Positions 1 through 12,178 of a stretch of DNA of 64,000 nucleotides are shown here, in pieces. The notes under the pieces were generated by a model. That model had not been told where the DNA came from. It ran no database searches and was given only the letters and a program-made list of their open reading frames with translations. The number at the start of each line of letters is the position of its first letter. The stretch's first letter is position 1. Location: NCBI RefSeq assembly GCF_000182925.2, contig NC_026503.1, positions 1,550,001-1,614,000 of the forward strand. Reading direction: 5' to 3'. The translations under genes were made by a program, and so were the position numbers. The stretch comes from Neurospora crassa OR74A (lineage: Eukaryota > Ascomycota > Sordariomycetes > Sordariales > Sordariaceae).

Positions 1-2517
1 ACCAGTATTAGTTGCGGACCAACTAGTCGGGATCATCGACTCACACTAACTAGGAAACCCTTTGGTCCGCAACTAATCCGATGTAGATCTGACGAGTAAT
101 GTAGCTTCAGCAGCCCCAAGTACGGGATAGTACATTGTCTCACAATCGGAAAAAGTTGGGTTGGAAACTCGGGGTCCCCCTCGCACAGCTGCCACCGAAG
201 GGTACTTTTGTACGTTCCTACACTAGGTAATCACTCGAACTCCAATATGAAAAAGACCTCTTGAATTTCAAAATCCCGGGACATACGAAACCACAGTGCA
301 AGTGAGAGCAAGCAGTATCTCTAAAAAGTCAAAAGTTGAGTTGAGTCGATACGAGGGTCAACAACTGAACCAGCGAGTGAGTGTTTGTGTGTGCGAGTCA
401 GGGAATAAGCCTACCAGGGCTGCCAAGCAACCAGCAGCCTAAAGGTCGCAATGCAACTGGATAATGATCTCCGAATTCCCCTGTCTTCTCCGAACTTGTT
501 GAGACTAGTACAAGCTTGGCATTACCCGCGCGCTTGACTCCACACGGCTTAATCTCCGGGACTTGGGGTAAGGATCCGATAGTTAGTGGTGTAACCTGTG
601 CAAAATGGATCCCTCCGTGAGTCCATTCAGGTACCTCCATTATTTTGTATGCAGTAGTAGTACGCAGTAAACTATCGATCGAGAGACTCCACGGGACTAG
701 ACAAGACAGGCTTCCAGCGAGGGTACGACAACTCCGGACAGCAAAACACCCTTCGGATTTAACTTCTTTCCTTCACAAACGGGCACTCCCGTAATATTGG
801 ATCATGTAGTGTACCGTGCACGAGATAGATAACGATCATATCATATCCGACCAGTCACAATACCTACAGGTAGCCTAGAATTAGAAATGGTCCGCCTACG
901 GCCTACCACCCCCAGCAAACTCAACATCTTTATCACATACCTAGACCTACTTGGCGAATCTCCGCTCCCTGTGCTACATCAGGCCCTCGTATGTAGCTAG
1001 GTACGACCTCGGTCGCTACGGATTGTTTTAGGACTTTGGCCGTTTTCCCCCCCTGCGCCCATACAATCTCGGATTCCATTCCTCGAAGAATGACTGGCTC
1101 GGTTTCTCTGAACAACATGGAACCTCACGGCGATAATTCGCTGTTCCGACTGTCTCTAGGTAATCATCGACGTGAAAGCATGGCTGGCTGCTTAGGTAGT
1201 TGATCTGCCACCCTGGACCTCCCGCCTGTTCTCGCTCTGAGCGGCTATCTCAGTATGGGGACCAAACAGCAACCCCACGAAACAGTTCAGGATAATACCG
1301 ACTCTTTGAGACAATGAGGCGGTATCAACGCAATAAGGCATGTGCTCCCCCCGGAAAAAAACTATTACCAAGGTCAGAGGCAGGCACCCTCCGCTTCTAT
1401 AGGTAGGCACCTTCTGCGCTTCCTCCGACATTAAATCCTTGCGAGGAGGAATACCACACGACGGCACGTCAAGGATAACTCTCACGACTACCTTTTTCTG
1501 GACAAGTACGGCATTCCCTGCGACGCCTTCTTCTCAGCACACGAACCGAGCGGATTGTCCAGATAATCTGAGGGGAACGCCAGATCTGGTTGTGCTGGCT
1601 GACACTGCGGAGGTGTTCGGACTTGCACGCTTTGATCGGACAAGGAACTTATATCGAGAGGTTGAGGGGCGCAACGAGAATCAAATGCGTTTCGTTGGGG
1701 GGCAGACCGATGGATTCAGCATGTTCGTGGCGATCGTGGATCAGTTGGTCGATGGCGTGGCCTACAGAAAGTCGTCACAGACTATATTTTGGTTATGTCG
1801 GATGATGATGGAGGCTACGTTGGACAAAAATTTGGCTCGGAAAGAGGCCGTTTCAAGGAATGAAGCAGGAGGTATACGAGTTGTGAGAGGGTAGGGAAAG
1901 ACGGATTCTTGGTGTTATGTGATTGTGCATGGCCGAAAGGTCGGAGGTCCGAAAAGGGGTAAATTCGGCTCAAGCGAACAGATGTGTTTTCTGTTTTGCA
2001 ACTTCACTCACAATTTCCACTGTCCAACTGATGCACGACTACGGCCAGATAATGGAGTCTGTTGCATAACTTCCGAAGCAAAAATGCAAAGAGCTGTACG
2101 GGCAACCTCCTACATCGCCAAAAAGACAAGCTTCGCCGCACCAAAAGCCGACATAATCGAGGCGGCACTCGAGAGGAATTGCAGAAACCGACGCCGGCGA
2201 ACAGTACCAGTCGGGCCGGAATCATAAATAAATGCAACGGACTTCCATAGCCTTCGGTGCATGATCATCGCAATTATCGATCACACAGCGTGATCCGGCT
2301 TAGCCAACCGACGGATAATGCAGCAGGAAGAGATTTCTGGTATTTATTCCTTCCCCTCGCCGTATCTTTTCTTCTCTTTTTGTTCTCCTTCACATCCCCA
2401 CAGTCAAGCACATTTCACTCTCGTTCTGGATACCACTTATCCACGTCTACTACTCACTCGGAAGTGGACTTGACCACCTCGCCAACGATCAGCCCATCGG
2501 CAGTCGAATTTCTAACA
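1..2517. other. Intergenic, no recognisable gene
   Basis: Apart from the inverted repeat at the left edge, I see nothing that can be assigned. The longest open frame (1439-1894, +) starts at a TTG and matches no family I know. The 200 bases before 2518 are CT-rich, as in the promoter and 5' leader of the next gene. Confidence 0.6.
7..77. repeat. 16-bp perfect inverted repeat, 39-nt spacer
   Basis: Bases 7-22 (ATTAGTTGCGGACCAA) are the exact reverse complement of bases 62-77, separated by 39 nt. The pairing does not extend on either side. It could be the ends of a very small MITE-like element, the remains of a DNA transposon end, or a simple hairpin. No flanking target-site duplication is clear (TA on the left, TC on the right). 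Confidence 0.85.
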
Positions 2518-3816
2518 ATGAAACTTGGCACTTTCATCACCCATGTGCTGGCAGCCGCTGCGGCGCTAGGCGTATCCGCTGTACCGACTCAACGACGTCC
2601 TGTTTCGGAAACTGGCGGATAATTGAAGGTTTCAAACCTGTCAAATGGTCTGCCGGAAGATGTACAGACAAAATGGCGGAGGTTCGAATCTCCGCAAGCA
2701 GTAAGACCAGATTGGCCCGACTGTCCCGAGTTCAACAAGGGGAGCTTCGAAATCAAGTATCCCAAACTGTATCCAACCAGTGCCGCCTGGGACGGCAACC
2801 AATGCGTGCTACTCGTTGGTTCACAGGCGGCGCCCGAGGTAATTGCCTACGACCCCTACAGCGACCATGTTGTCCGTGTCATCGAGATCCCAGATATCGC
2901 CCACAACACAGATTACTACATCTCAAGCGTCCATTGGGACTTTTACACGGGCCTCTGGACCTTTCTCGCCACCAGCCGCCGCGCGGAGGAGTCGGGCAAC
3001 AACTATGTCATCAAGTACGACGTCAACGAGAACGCTTTTGTCTGGAAGGTCAACCTGAAAACCTTAACCAGCAAGATCGGCGGCTGTTACGGCCTCGAGA
3101 CCGACTTTGAAGGCAACACCTACGTCGCCTGCACCGACGGTAACACCATCATCCGCATCTTGTTCGATGGCCAGTTCCCCAAGACTTGGTGGCCGGAACA
3201 TGTAGACACCATCGATCGGGCCATCCGCGGCCTAGCCGCCATCCCCGATTCCAGCCGGCTCCTCACCCACGACGGGGAGGGCCTCATCGGCGCTTTGGAC
3301 ATGACCATGGAGTTCGGCCAGTATCAGCCTGACTGGCTGACCAACACAAACATGATGATCCCCGACGTCCAAGGCATCACGCTTCCGCCAAAGTACCAGA
3401 GCCACGTTTGCCTGTTGACCTCGCCCACACAGGGCGTCCAGGTCGTCGAGGCCATGGGGTGGCTGTGGCAGACGGAAGACTACTTGAACCACCGTCATGC
3501 TGTTCAGCACACCTTTACCGTCATCCCTCCGCCGCCTGCCATCGCGGTCGAGAATGGATATCCGTCCGACACGGTGCAGGTTGGGTCGAACAGTATCTTC
3601 ACACTATTTGAGTACAAGGACGGGCACAAGAATGGGGACGAGAGTGTCTGGCATTTCGAGGATATCACGCAGGCGATTGAGCAGGATTTGGCCCTGCTGC
3701 TTAGCCCTGATGGCTTTACGGGCTGGAACGATCCGATCATCTGGCCGGATGCTGATGAGATTCGTTTGAAGACGGACCTGCCAGAGGGATGGCATTTGAA
3801 TCGTGGAACGGAGTAA
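2518..3816 (+). CDS. Secreted TRI14-like beta-propeller protein; in-frame stop or short intron near the N terminus
   Basis: The ATG at 2518 starts a signal peptide (MKLGTFITHVLAAAAALG, then VSA). The frame meets TAA at 2620-2622, then runs open for 397 codons to 3816. That body resembles the TRI14 family of Fusarium trichothecene clusters and its many fungal paralogs: an SMP-30/gluconolactonase-like propeller with YPTSAAWDG, AYDPYSDHV, NNYVIKYD and LPPKYQ motifs. The TAA would be removed by a phase-0 intron. Candidate donors are 2572 (GTATCC) or 2581 (GTACCG) and candidate acceptors end at 2628 or 2667; none is ideal and the branch site is poor. Otherwise it is a fresh nonsense mutation. No ATG lies between the stop and the propeller core, so an alternative downstream start is unlikely. 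The role is unknown; TRI14 itself has been linked to virulence rather than to the toxin pathway. No other secondary-metabolite gene is nearby. Confidence 0.72.
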
Positions 3817-4907
3817 CCATGGAAAGGCTCAACCACGTCGTGTCACAATCTGTCTGTATTTAGCGTCTAGTACTTCTTAAAGCTATGCAGACATATAGTA
3901 TAAGTGGTGTGTAATGCAGTCTTGGTTAGAACAATACCTAGGTACTACACCCTCGCTCAGTTAATAGAGATTGATATGCTGTATTTGAAAGGATGTGGAA
4001 ATTCGTCGACTTCGTGCATACACATGTCCCTGCGACGGAAAGGAAAAAGGACGAGAGTATTTAGAGGATATAACATAAGGAAGTCATGGATATTGATTGA
4101 TGGAGCGAACCGCCCTTGTCTTGGCTAAATGTACAGAGTTATGGAAAGGGAAGGGCGCCACTACTCCGATGCTGAGTAGGTGCTCGCGTCACGGGTAAGA
4201 CTTGCCTACACTGAAGGCCGCCATAACAATCTTCACCTAAGAAGATTGTTAAATTATTTGCATAGTTGTATCAGGCGCTCAGGAACATCATCTTGGGTTC
4301 AGAAAGTGAGGACCAAAATGTGCTTCGATCTAACCTTGAAGTAATATACTCTGGCCTAGGATATATACAAAAGGTTCCTTCGGTATTTACACTTCCCAGA
4401 GGACATGGAGACGGCCGAAAAAAGTGACGAGAGAAAGCAGATTTTGAAAGCTACCTTAACAGAAAAGGAAGGAGCTGACTATGTAGCACTACGTCTATAA
4501 ACGAAGATGAGTTCCGCCAAAAGTGAAGCCGTATCTAAGCAACCAAATGATGAACCTTAAACTGCCGGAAAAGGGGGAAGCTCCGCTGTGACCGCACCAA
4601 CACGAACGTCGATCCTACAGACCGTACCTTCCTTCTGCGCGAAGTAAATATCGTTAGCACAGTCTTACTAATAGATATCAAAGCAAGCAACGATTGTATT
4701 GGGAACAAATGACGTTTGAAGCGAGGTTTCCAGACAGATCTGAACACCCCTATCAAACTTCTCAAGTATCTCAGTCGTCATTCGTACACATTCCAGTCGA
4801 GCAGTTGATTCGCTTTTGCATAAGTTCTTTATACCAAAAGACCATCTCCAAAACTCCGCCCTCAACCTTCCCTCAACATTCCCTTTCTCGCTTGCTAAGT
4901 CCGGCAT
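3817..4907. other. Convergent intergenic spacer
   Basis: The spacer lies between two convergent genes and holds both 3' regions. I see no coding sequence. It contains an 11-bp perfect hairpin at 4224-4251 and a TACCTAGGTA palindrome at 3935-3944. Confidence 0.6.
4224..4251. repeat. Perfect hairpin, 11-bp stem, 6-nt loop
   Basis: TAACAATCTTC, loop acctaa, then GAAGATTGTTA. It lies in an intergenic region about 400 nt past the TRI14-like gene. Its function is unknown; it could be an RNA 3'-end structure or chance. Confidence 0.7.
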
Positions 4908-7742
4908 CTATCCAATGTGAGGAACATACCGTGACCACTGAGGCAATTGATATGCCGAGTCCGGTAAGTGTGCAAGGTTGATGAATGAGATGACGACCAA
5001 GTATATGCGTGCCAGGACGTAAAGCACCCCGAATGAAACAGTGAATATGTCGAGCAGGACTTTGAAAAGGCAAAGGAGAAATAGTGTCAAAAAAAACAGT
5101 GAAAGGAAAGGGACCATGAGCAGGTACACTGCCATATCGCAGGGTACCTGAATAAGCTTGTTTTTATGATAAAGGGAATGTCGCTCAACAAATTCCTCCA
5201 GCACCTCACTGAGTTGAGCCCCGGTGCACCATTGAATTGTATCGTTATCGAGTATATGATGTCCAAGAAAGTCAGCAATGCTCAAAAATATATCAATTGG
5301 TTCCTGCCAGAAGGGCGGGAGCTCGGTCCAAGAAAACACGCAAGCAACCAAGACACCTGTGGCGGCTATGGTGATGCTCGAGATCCTCCAGAGGATCCGT
5401 TCGATGCTGGTGGTGAACGGCGCGTTCCAGGCCACGCAATGGAGCCCGCCGTAGATGAGACCTACGAATCCAAATCCGATGAAGAGTGGGAGATAGTGGT
5501 TGTAGTCTTGAAACCGGGGTAAGTTGCGAACCCGGTCAGTGAATGTGTCTTGTGGAACGTCAATGTACATGTCTCGTGCCAAGAATATGGGATGAGACTG
5601 AGCGTATTTGAGGGCTAATTGCCATCTGATGATGTCGGAATACTGAATTACAACACGAGGCTTCTCAGTTGTAGACGTAGAATTTGGCGAAGAATCTGGG
5701 GAGCGAGATGCGCTGGAAGGTCTTTCTTCGGCCGGATTCCGCATGTGTGGTCGGATTTGTAGTTCGATGGCGCGCTCTCTGTTCCTTGAGTTAACTGACC
5801 CAGCAACGATAGATTCTTTGGCTGGAATTTGCGTGAGTCGTGGGTCTCGTAGTAGTTTGATAGCGCTCCAATCTCTATCCCTTTCGTTATCTAATCCAGC
5901 CCGTATAACATCATGCTCCTGAGGACGTAATCTAACCCTTTCGAGGAGAGCAGACGATTGCTCGACGTGTAGGTAGAGTGTAGGGCTACAAGCAGACTTT
6001 TGTCAGTCATTTTCTGGGAAAAAATGATAATGGATTGGCAGATTGTACCGTTAAAGTACTCCAGCAGAATATCCTTGAGAGATGGAACTTACACAGCATC
6101 AAGCAGATATTGAAGAATAGAAGCAGCTTTTAACCTCTTCCATCTTTTTAAAAGATAGTTTATTACATGGAACTGCCCGTCATTGGAGTGTTTTCTTTTC
6201 CAGGGCAGCCCGGACAAGTCAACACGACAACCGAACCCTTTCGTGTCGCGATGAACAGGAAATAAGAACTTCTCGCCATCGGAATGGAGATGATCCGCTT
6301 CCGATGCTTCCTTGTCCAACCTACTCGTAGAGCACATGGCTGCGATGAGCTTGGCCATTTGCAGCTTTTCCCGCTTCGTGCTGGGGTGGATCAAGACCGT
6401 TTCAGGCTCGACGACATCGAGGGGTTTATCCCACCACAACGCGTAAATAAACAATGTACAAATTGCATGCCCGAAAGTGTTGAGCTCGAGCAAACTGATT
6501 GCTAAGCCTTGCGCAAATCGTGTGAGACACTGGATGCAAAACCACGATGCTAACAATGGGATACTTCTTAGCTTGGAAAATAAGAATGGAAAGGGGCTCA
6601 AGTACAAACCTTGGATGCACACGAGCGTTTTCGCGAAGGCGCTTCCTTTGCTCCTGTCTTTTATCCTCTTCTCGGATAGATCATGAACTAGCTTTCCATG
6701 ACCATGTTCCTTCAAGAATTGTAACCCCTTTGGGGTCAATGTGAGCCGCGTTCGTTGTCGTTGACCCTTGTTAGTGGTGAGCCGTTTGTGTTTCCATTGA
6801 ATTGTAGTAACATTCTGAGTTGGAAGGAAGTTCGCGATTCTGTCTGCAACATTGATTTCAGGATTGTTATCCTTAATCTCAATCGCAATGCCTCCCATGA
6901 CTGCCAGGAATCCATGTACCATGGTCCACTTTTCAACAGCGTGAACTGTGGTTGGAGGAGGATCCTGTTGTCAGGTTGAAAATCAGCATATGCAAGTCCT
7001 CAAATTGTCGTGTGATTGACCTGAAGATTACCTCCTCGTCGTTTCTACGGCGTCGTGATAGACAGGGTAGCCAGAACGTCATGATGTCTGTGATACCATT
7101 TTTGCGGGATGGCGAGTCATCGTGACAGAGTGAATCACTTTCGCAAAACGAGTTTCTGCCAAAAAGCAAGTCCAAACCATATGACGAGTCACTATCACTG
7201 TCGTGCTTTTTTTTCTGCTTGTTCATTGTGTTGACAAGTGACCTAGCCTGCACATATTGCTGATAGGCCGTATAGGCAATCTGTCCTTCAATCAGCTATT
7301 CTGGGCATGTGTATGTGATACCACGGAATGAACCTGGAAGGAACAGGGAAGCTATTGAGTCTAAGGGTATCTACCTAGGTAGATACAGTATTGACCTCCA
7401 TGAAAGATAGGAACCGTCCCTACCCGTCCGGTATTGCCTTGTTGGTACGTCCTTGGGATGGCATTCGCGATACATGTATATGGCTAAGAAAGAAACGATG
7501 AACGGACTTACAATCTCGGGACTCAACAGACCAAGCACCAGCCACCCAGTCTTTCGCATCAGCTGCTTCCAACTGGGTTCATTGTGCTCGGGCACATTCA
7601 AGTGTATCGCCGTCCAGACGCATAAACCGAGAGTGACCAGACATACGGACAGGATACTAAAGGTTCCTCGGGTGCCCGGTTCTGGAACCCATTTCGGATC
7701 GGAAGAGTTGGTGAAGCTGTGGCCAAAGATTTCGTCGCTCAT
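4908..7742 (-). CDS. Large multi-pass membrane protein of a Pezizomycotina family, function unknown
   Basis: Spliced model: exons 7742-7512, 7280-7032, 6964-6610, 6549-6093 and 5985-4908, giving 789 residues. All four introns start with GT, end with AG and keep the frame. The layout fits a family common in filamentous fungi whose members often sit in multigene sets. An N-terminal block has RGTFSILSVCLVTLGLCVWT followed by LHLNVP-like and GLLSPEI-IAYTAY segments. A middle block contains WTMVHGFLAVMGG, LTLTPKGLQFL, KTLVCIQASWFCIQCLTR, LELNTFGHAICTLFIYALWW and DKPLDV. A C-terminal block has YGGLHCVAWNAPF, ERILWRISS, a long hydrophobic region, VLYVLARIYLVV, FINLAHLP and the ending YVPHIG. I count at least six likely transmembrane segments. 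A short basic/acidic linker (KKKHDSDSDSS) sits in exon 2. Start chosen at MSDEIFG, the first ATG before the first membrane segment. No enzymatic motif is visible and the biochemical role is not known to me. Confidence 0.82.
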
Positions 7743-8960
7743 GGCGCGGCAAAATAACCTGTAGACGGATGTTCGGCGATGGTGATAATGTTGATAATAA
7801 GGGAGGTCAAAGGACGTTGCCTTCCAAAAATCGGGTCGAGGACGAAGAGATGTGTTGGTTGGTGATAGCAGAAAGGTTTCTCCCCAACACTTTGGGAGGC
7901 AAGTGGAATGTAATGGTAGTTTCCCACCACCACCACCATCATCCCCCCGCCCCCGCCTTCTTTCTCTCACACATTATGGCACCTTCCCCCTCTTCTTCCT
8001 TGCTGTTTGGAAACATCAATCAATCAACGCTAGCGAGGTTGCACAGGGCGCTCTAGTCTTTTCCGATAGGGCGTGGACAGGCGAGTACCTGCCAACTCTT
8101 CAACTCAGCCGCAAAAGATATCCACGACTGAAAAGTCGTCAACGACGCCACTGAGGCATTCTCGAGGTGACAGATGCATCCACGTGTACTTACTCAGCCT
8201 TCACCATCAGACGGTGTGAGTCAGCCAAAATATTCGGCAAGGCTGCCTGAAAATTTCATATAGCGCGCCACAAGGGTTTGGGAGAAAAAAAAATAAAAAA
8301 AAGTCTCGGGATGTTCTTATCACTGTGCAGACCATTTCAGGACGATTTGTACATAAACTACTAAGTCATAGTTCAGTTTGAAACGGCAAGACCATCTCTA
8401 GAATGACGTTAAATCCCTTTCGAGGACCCAAATATCTTACTTTACTAAATTCGTCTAAGTTGGAAATAATGTCAACTAGAAACCCCCAAACAGACTATCT
8501 CTCTGTGAAAAAATCTATCCAACGGAAGGACCATCATCGAAGTCATTGTACTTAATAAAAATATCTTGAGGCATTGATATATAAATAGAACTGATGTATA
8601 GATAAGATTTGGTATAAAATCATGTACTTCGTTGGAGAATTTCACAATTAATGGACCATCCCCAAGATCCTTTTCTACAACCCGGGTGGCGCGCTATAGT
8701 TCCGAGCCCATTGGTCCCCCCTCACGAACAGATAACAAACGGCAATGCACCTTCGACAATAAAAGATATGGCCAGAATATGAACACAACATTCCACAACA
8801 TCATATGATACTCATTGCCGGATACTTGTCCGCACATGTCCACTTAGCCACTGCATACCGCGGCATAGCCACTCTCAAGTCCATTCGCCCAACCCTAGTC
8901 CAGTCCAGTGCAGCCCAGTCCAGTCCAGTCCAGTCCAGTCCCGTCCCGTCCATTCCCCAA
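7743..8960. other. Intergenic: promoter of the membrane protein gene and 3' region of DNA ligase
   Basis: No coding sequence was recognised. The part next to 7742 is CT/CCA-rich. Bases 8280-8650 are AT-rich with several homopolymer runs. A CCAGT-type minisatellite lies just downstream of the ligase stop. Confidence 0.6.
8897..8950. repeat. Pentanucleotide (CCAGT/GTCCA) minisatellite in the ligase 3' region
   Basis: About ten units of CCAGT, with variants GCAGC and CCCGT, run imperfectly through this stretch, starting 11 nt after the DNA ligase stop codon. It would lie in the 3' UTR. Confidence 0.8.
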
Positions 8961-11900
8961 CTAATACTCAAAATTATCATCAACAGCTGGTCCCTTATTC
9001 TTCCCCACGCTCTCCTGCTTCCTATACATCTCAGCCACCATCCTACTCGTTGTCGCCTCATCCGGCTTCTTATCATCTCTGACCTTAATAAACCTCGGGA
9101 ACCTGAGAGAAATGCCCTTCTCACCACTCGGGTCCACCCCTTCCTTCATGCCCGCCTTATACCTCGGGCTAAGTGTCAGATCGGCCGTCTTGACCTCCCA
9201 CACGTATTTCGGTTCGAACCAGACATCCGGCTGGTGCTGCCCACCCGAGGAGTGCGCGTAAAAGGGCTTGGGCCGGTCGATGATGATGGGCGATAAAGAA
9301 GAGTGGAGTTCCTGTAGAACTTCATCGGAGAAGCCCGTGCCGATGTTGCAGACCGTTTCGTAGGTGTCGGTGCTGGGGTTGTAGCAGGCCAAAAGGAAGG
9401 CGCCAAAGACGGAGGTGCGCTTGCCTTTGCCGTGGTAGGCGCCAAGAACGACAAGGTCGAGCGAGTCGCCTATGCCGGCTAGGTAATCTTTTTTGATCTG
9501 TTTTCTTTGTGTCAGTTCATCATCCCAAATAGTCTCTAGAATTACGGGAGAAAACAAACCTTCAACCAGTTCCGACTCCTTTTAGATGGCTCATATCCAC
9601 TCTCCGCGCCATCCAACATCTTAACCATCAACCCTTCACAACCCGCCTTCACAGACTCATCCAGGAAAGACTGGATCTCATCCAGCTCTTGCCCATCCAT
9701 GCTGGTCGCAAATGCAAACTCGCCCTCCACAGGCTTGAACGCCTCTCTTAACAACTCCCTCCGTTCCCTCAGACTTTTCTCCACCACCGCCTGGCCGTTC
9801 AGATACAGCAAGTCAAATGCAAACACGCACACTTTGACTTTGACATCCTCCAGCTTGACGTCCTTCTTCTTCCGCGTCATCAGCTGCTGGAACGGCAACA
9901 CCTTCTTATCGACCGTGTCCCACGCCACGGACTCGCAATCCAGCACAAAACTCTTGGTGCCTTCCTTGACCCAGGTCGGCAGCTTCGCGAGCACATCCGG
10001 GTACTTCTGGGACAAATCCTCCGAGTTGCGTGAAAAAATAGCCGCAACACCTTTACCAGTGTCCTTGCTAGCGACCTGGCTGAGGTCGCCTTCGCTCTTG
10101 GGCACGTCCTTGGCCACGTAATGGATCTGCGCTCTCTCGCCGTCGTACTTGTACTCGCACGTGAACGTCTGGCCCTCGAAGCGATCGAGCACCTCGGTGA
10201 TGGCCTTGGTTGGGTTAGCCAGCATGGGCTTGAGTGGCACGCCCGGGCGAAGCTTGCAGTGCTCGCGGAGGTTCATGATGCCGTGCTGGAGCATGGCGGG
10301 GATGATGACGTCGTAGCTGGGCAACTCGCTGTAGACAGTCTTGAGGATCGACTCGGCTTTGCTAAAGTCGGATTCGCTGGGGATTTTCCCCTTTTGGGCG
10401 AACTCGTGTGCAATCATGGCTTGCGCCAGGGAGACAATGACGGACTTCTCTGCTAGCCCCAACCGCAACTTACCCTCTAGGAACCGGACGATGAACTTGG
10501 CCTCGCTGGGCCCGCCCTTGTCCTTGGTGATGTCCACCTTGCCAGTCGAATTTGCGTCCGCAGCAGACAAAAGCTTCTTGATACCATCCACCTTCTTCTG
10601 CTGGGCACCTGTGCCCGTCATAGTCGTAGCGATATCCATCAACCCTTTATGCACACCGCGAATGGTCAACGGCTTGGGCTTGAACATGGTCGGCTGCTTT
10701 GACCTCGACTTGACAGCCACCAGCCCCAGATCACCAATTTCCTTCTGGTCGTTCTTGACAACAGCGATGCTACGGCCCGTAGTCTCGCCGATAGCCTTCA
10801 TGATGAGCGACTCGCCAATACCCAGCTCGATACCTGCATAATCCGGCGCAAGCTTGTTGATCATGAGCAGGACGGTAGGCAGCAGATCGTCGGGCGTAAG
10901 ACGGAGGACTTGGCGCAGGAAAAGAGAGCAGTACTCCATGATGAGTAGTCTCTTCCGCGTCTGCTCAATGAGCGAAAACGTCGTGCAGAGGGCGGCATAA
11001 GGAACAGGTTCGCCGGCCTTCCAGTCCGGGTAGGGGTCCTTGACCTTGGTTGCGAGTGTGGTCTGGATGACCTTGCGGGCCTCTTTGGCAACTGCTTCGG
11101 TCTTTTCGTCCTCGTCTTCCTCTTCGGCTTCGATTTCGGATGCGGATGCTGAGGATGCCTCCGCATCATTTGCCTTTTCTACCGGTGCGGGAGAGGAACT
11201 TTTCTTTTTTAGTGCCGGCTTGGGTGATGCTGCTTTTTTGCTCTTCTCCTCCTTCACCGGCGCAGAAGACGCGGGAACATCTTCCATGGTTTCGTCCTCG
11301 TCGTCTTCAACCACCTTGCGACTTCTCCTCGACCGCTTGCTGGCAGGCGCAACATCCTCCGAGTCCTCCTCGGTCTTGGCCTTTTTCGATTTAGGGCTTT
11401 TGGTCGTCGGTGACCGTGACCTTTTCTTCTTGTTGCCTGCTTCGTGTCCCAGTCGTTAGTCACCATGCCACCAACGTCACGTTCAAGGACGTAACTCACC
11501 TGTCTCCTCCTTCACCTCCTCCACGACCTCCATCACATCCTCGTCCTCCTCTGCGCTGCTTTTCTCCTTAGCTACCTCCTTAGCAACTTCCTTCCCCTTA
11601 GCCGGCCTTCCCCTCCCCCTCCCCGTCTTGGCAGGACTCTTATCCTTGATCTTCATCTCCTCCACCTTCTTCTCTACCTCTTCATGCCCCCCATCTTCGC
11701 CGGCAATCTCGTCCTTTTTGGGTTCTTCCTTCGTCTTCGATGATGTTGTCGACGTCGCTTTCGTGCCAAAAGACAATTTTGTCTGCTGTTTCCCGCCCGC
11801 CGGGGCGTCTGCCTTGCCGAAGAACTTGCTGCAATGGGTTTTGTCATCTCGTTAGCCTCTTGTTCTGCCAGTACTTCAGTAGGGGAAGGGAAGGGAAAAG

Positions 11901-12178
11901 GGATAGACTAGACTCCAAAAAATGGTGATAGTAAAGTGTGTAAACCGGAAATCGAACAATGTGTCTCTCTCCAGAATTGGAGGTTTCAAAATCGTCTTTT
12001 CAAAAATTGTTTTCGATATTTGTCTCCAAAAAAACAAAACGAAAATGGTTTCCAAAAACGTTTTGCGATCAATCATTCGATCCGTTACGCACTCAACTAC
12101 TAACCCCAACGTAGTCTGCCTCCCTCCCCTCGGTTTATCTTTAACGTACCCCAACGTTTGCTGCTGCTTGGGAGGCAT
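8961..12178 (-). CDS. LIG1: ATP-dependent DNA ligase I (Cdc9/LIG1)
   Basis: Exons 12178-12150, 11828-11500, 11436-9560 and 9497-8961 give 923 residues. The enzyme seals Okazaki fragments and repair nicks. A PCNA-binding PIP box opens the protein (MPPKQQQTLGKFFG: Q6, L9, F12, F13), followed by a second PIP-like QQTKLSF. A long Lys/Glu/Pro-rich linker (about residues 40-180) leads to the ligase N-terminal DNA-binding domain. The adenylation domain has the nucleotidyl-acceptor lysine at K549 in EYKYDGERA. Later motifs include FVLDCESVAWD, FAFDLLYLNG, EGLMVKML, NWLKIKKDYL and an OB-fold with GSGK-like surroundings, ending DDNFEY. Intron 1 (321 nt) splits the codon for G10, so the PIP box is assembled by splicing. 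The 12178 start fits the nuclear form; the same frame stays open far upstream and may encode a mitochondrial presequence (see the next entry). Confidence 0.96.

Noticed and set aside
1439-1894. 151-codon open frame on the plus strand
   Set aside because: It has no ATG start at its head, matches no family I recognise and has no splice context; the antisense frames are not informative either.
2680-2700. GGAGGTTCGAATCTCC resembling a tRNA T arm
   Set aside because: It lies inside the TRI14-like coding frame and there is no acceptor stem, D arm or anticodon arm at the right distance.
9699-10841. Overlapping plus-strand frames across the ligase gene
   Set aside because: Antisense shadows of the clearly conserved ligase coding sequence.
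11925-11965. Reverse-strand TGTTCGATTTCC resembling a B box
   Set aside because: It deviates from consensus and sits within ligase intron 1 without tRNA structure around it.
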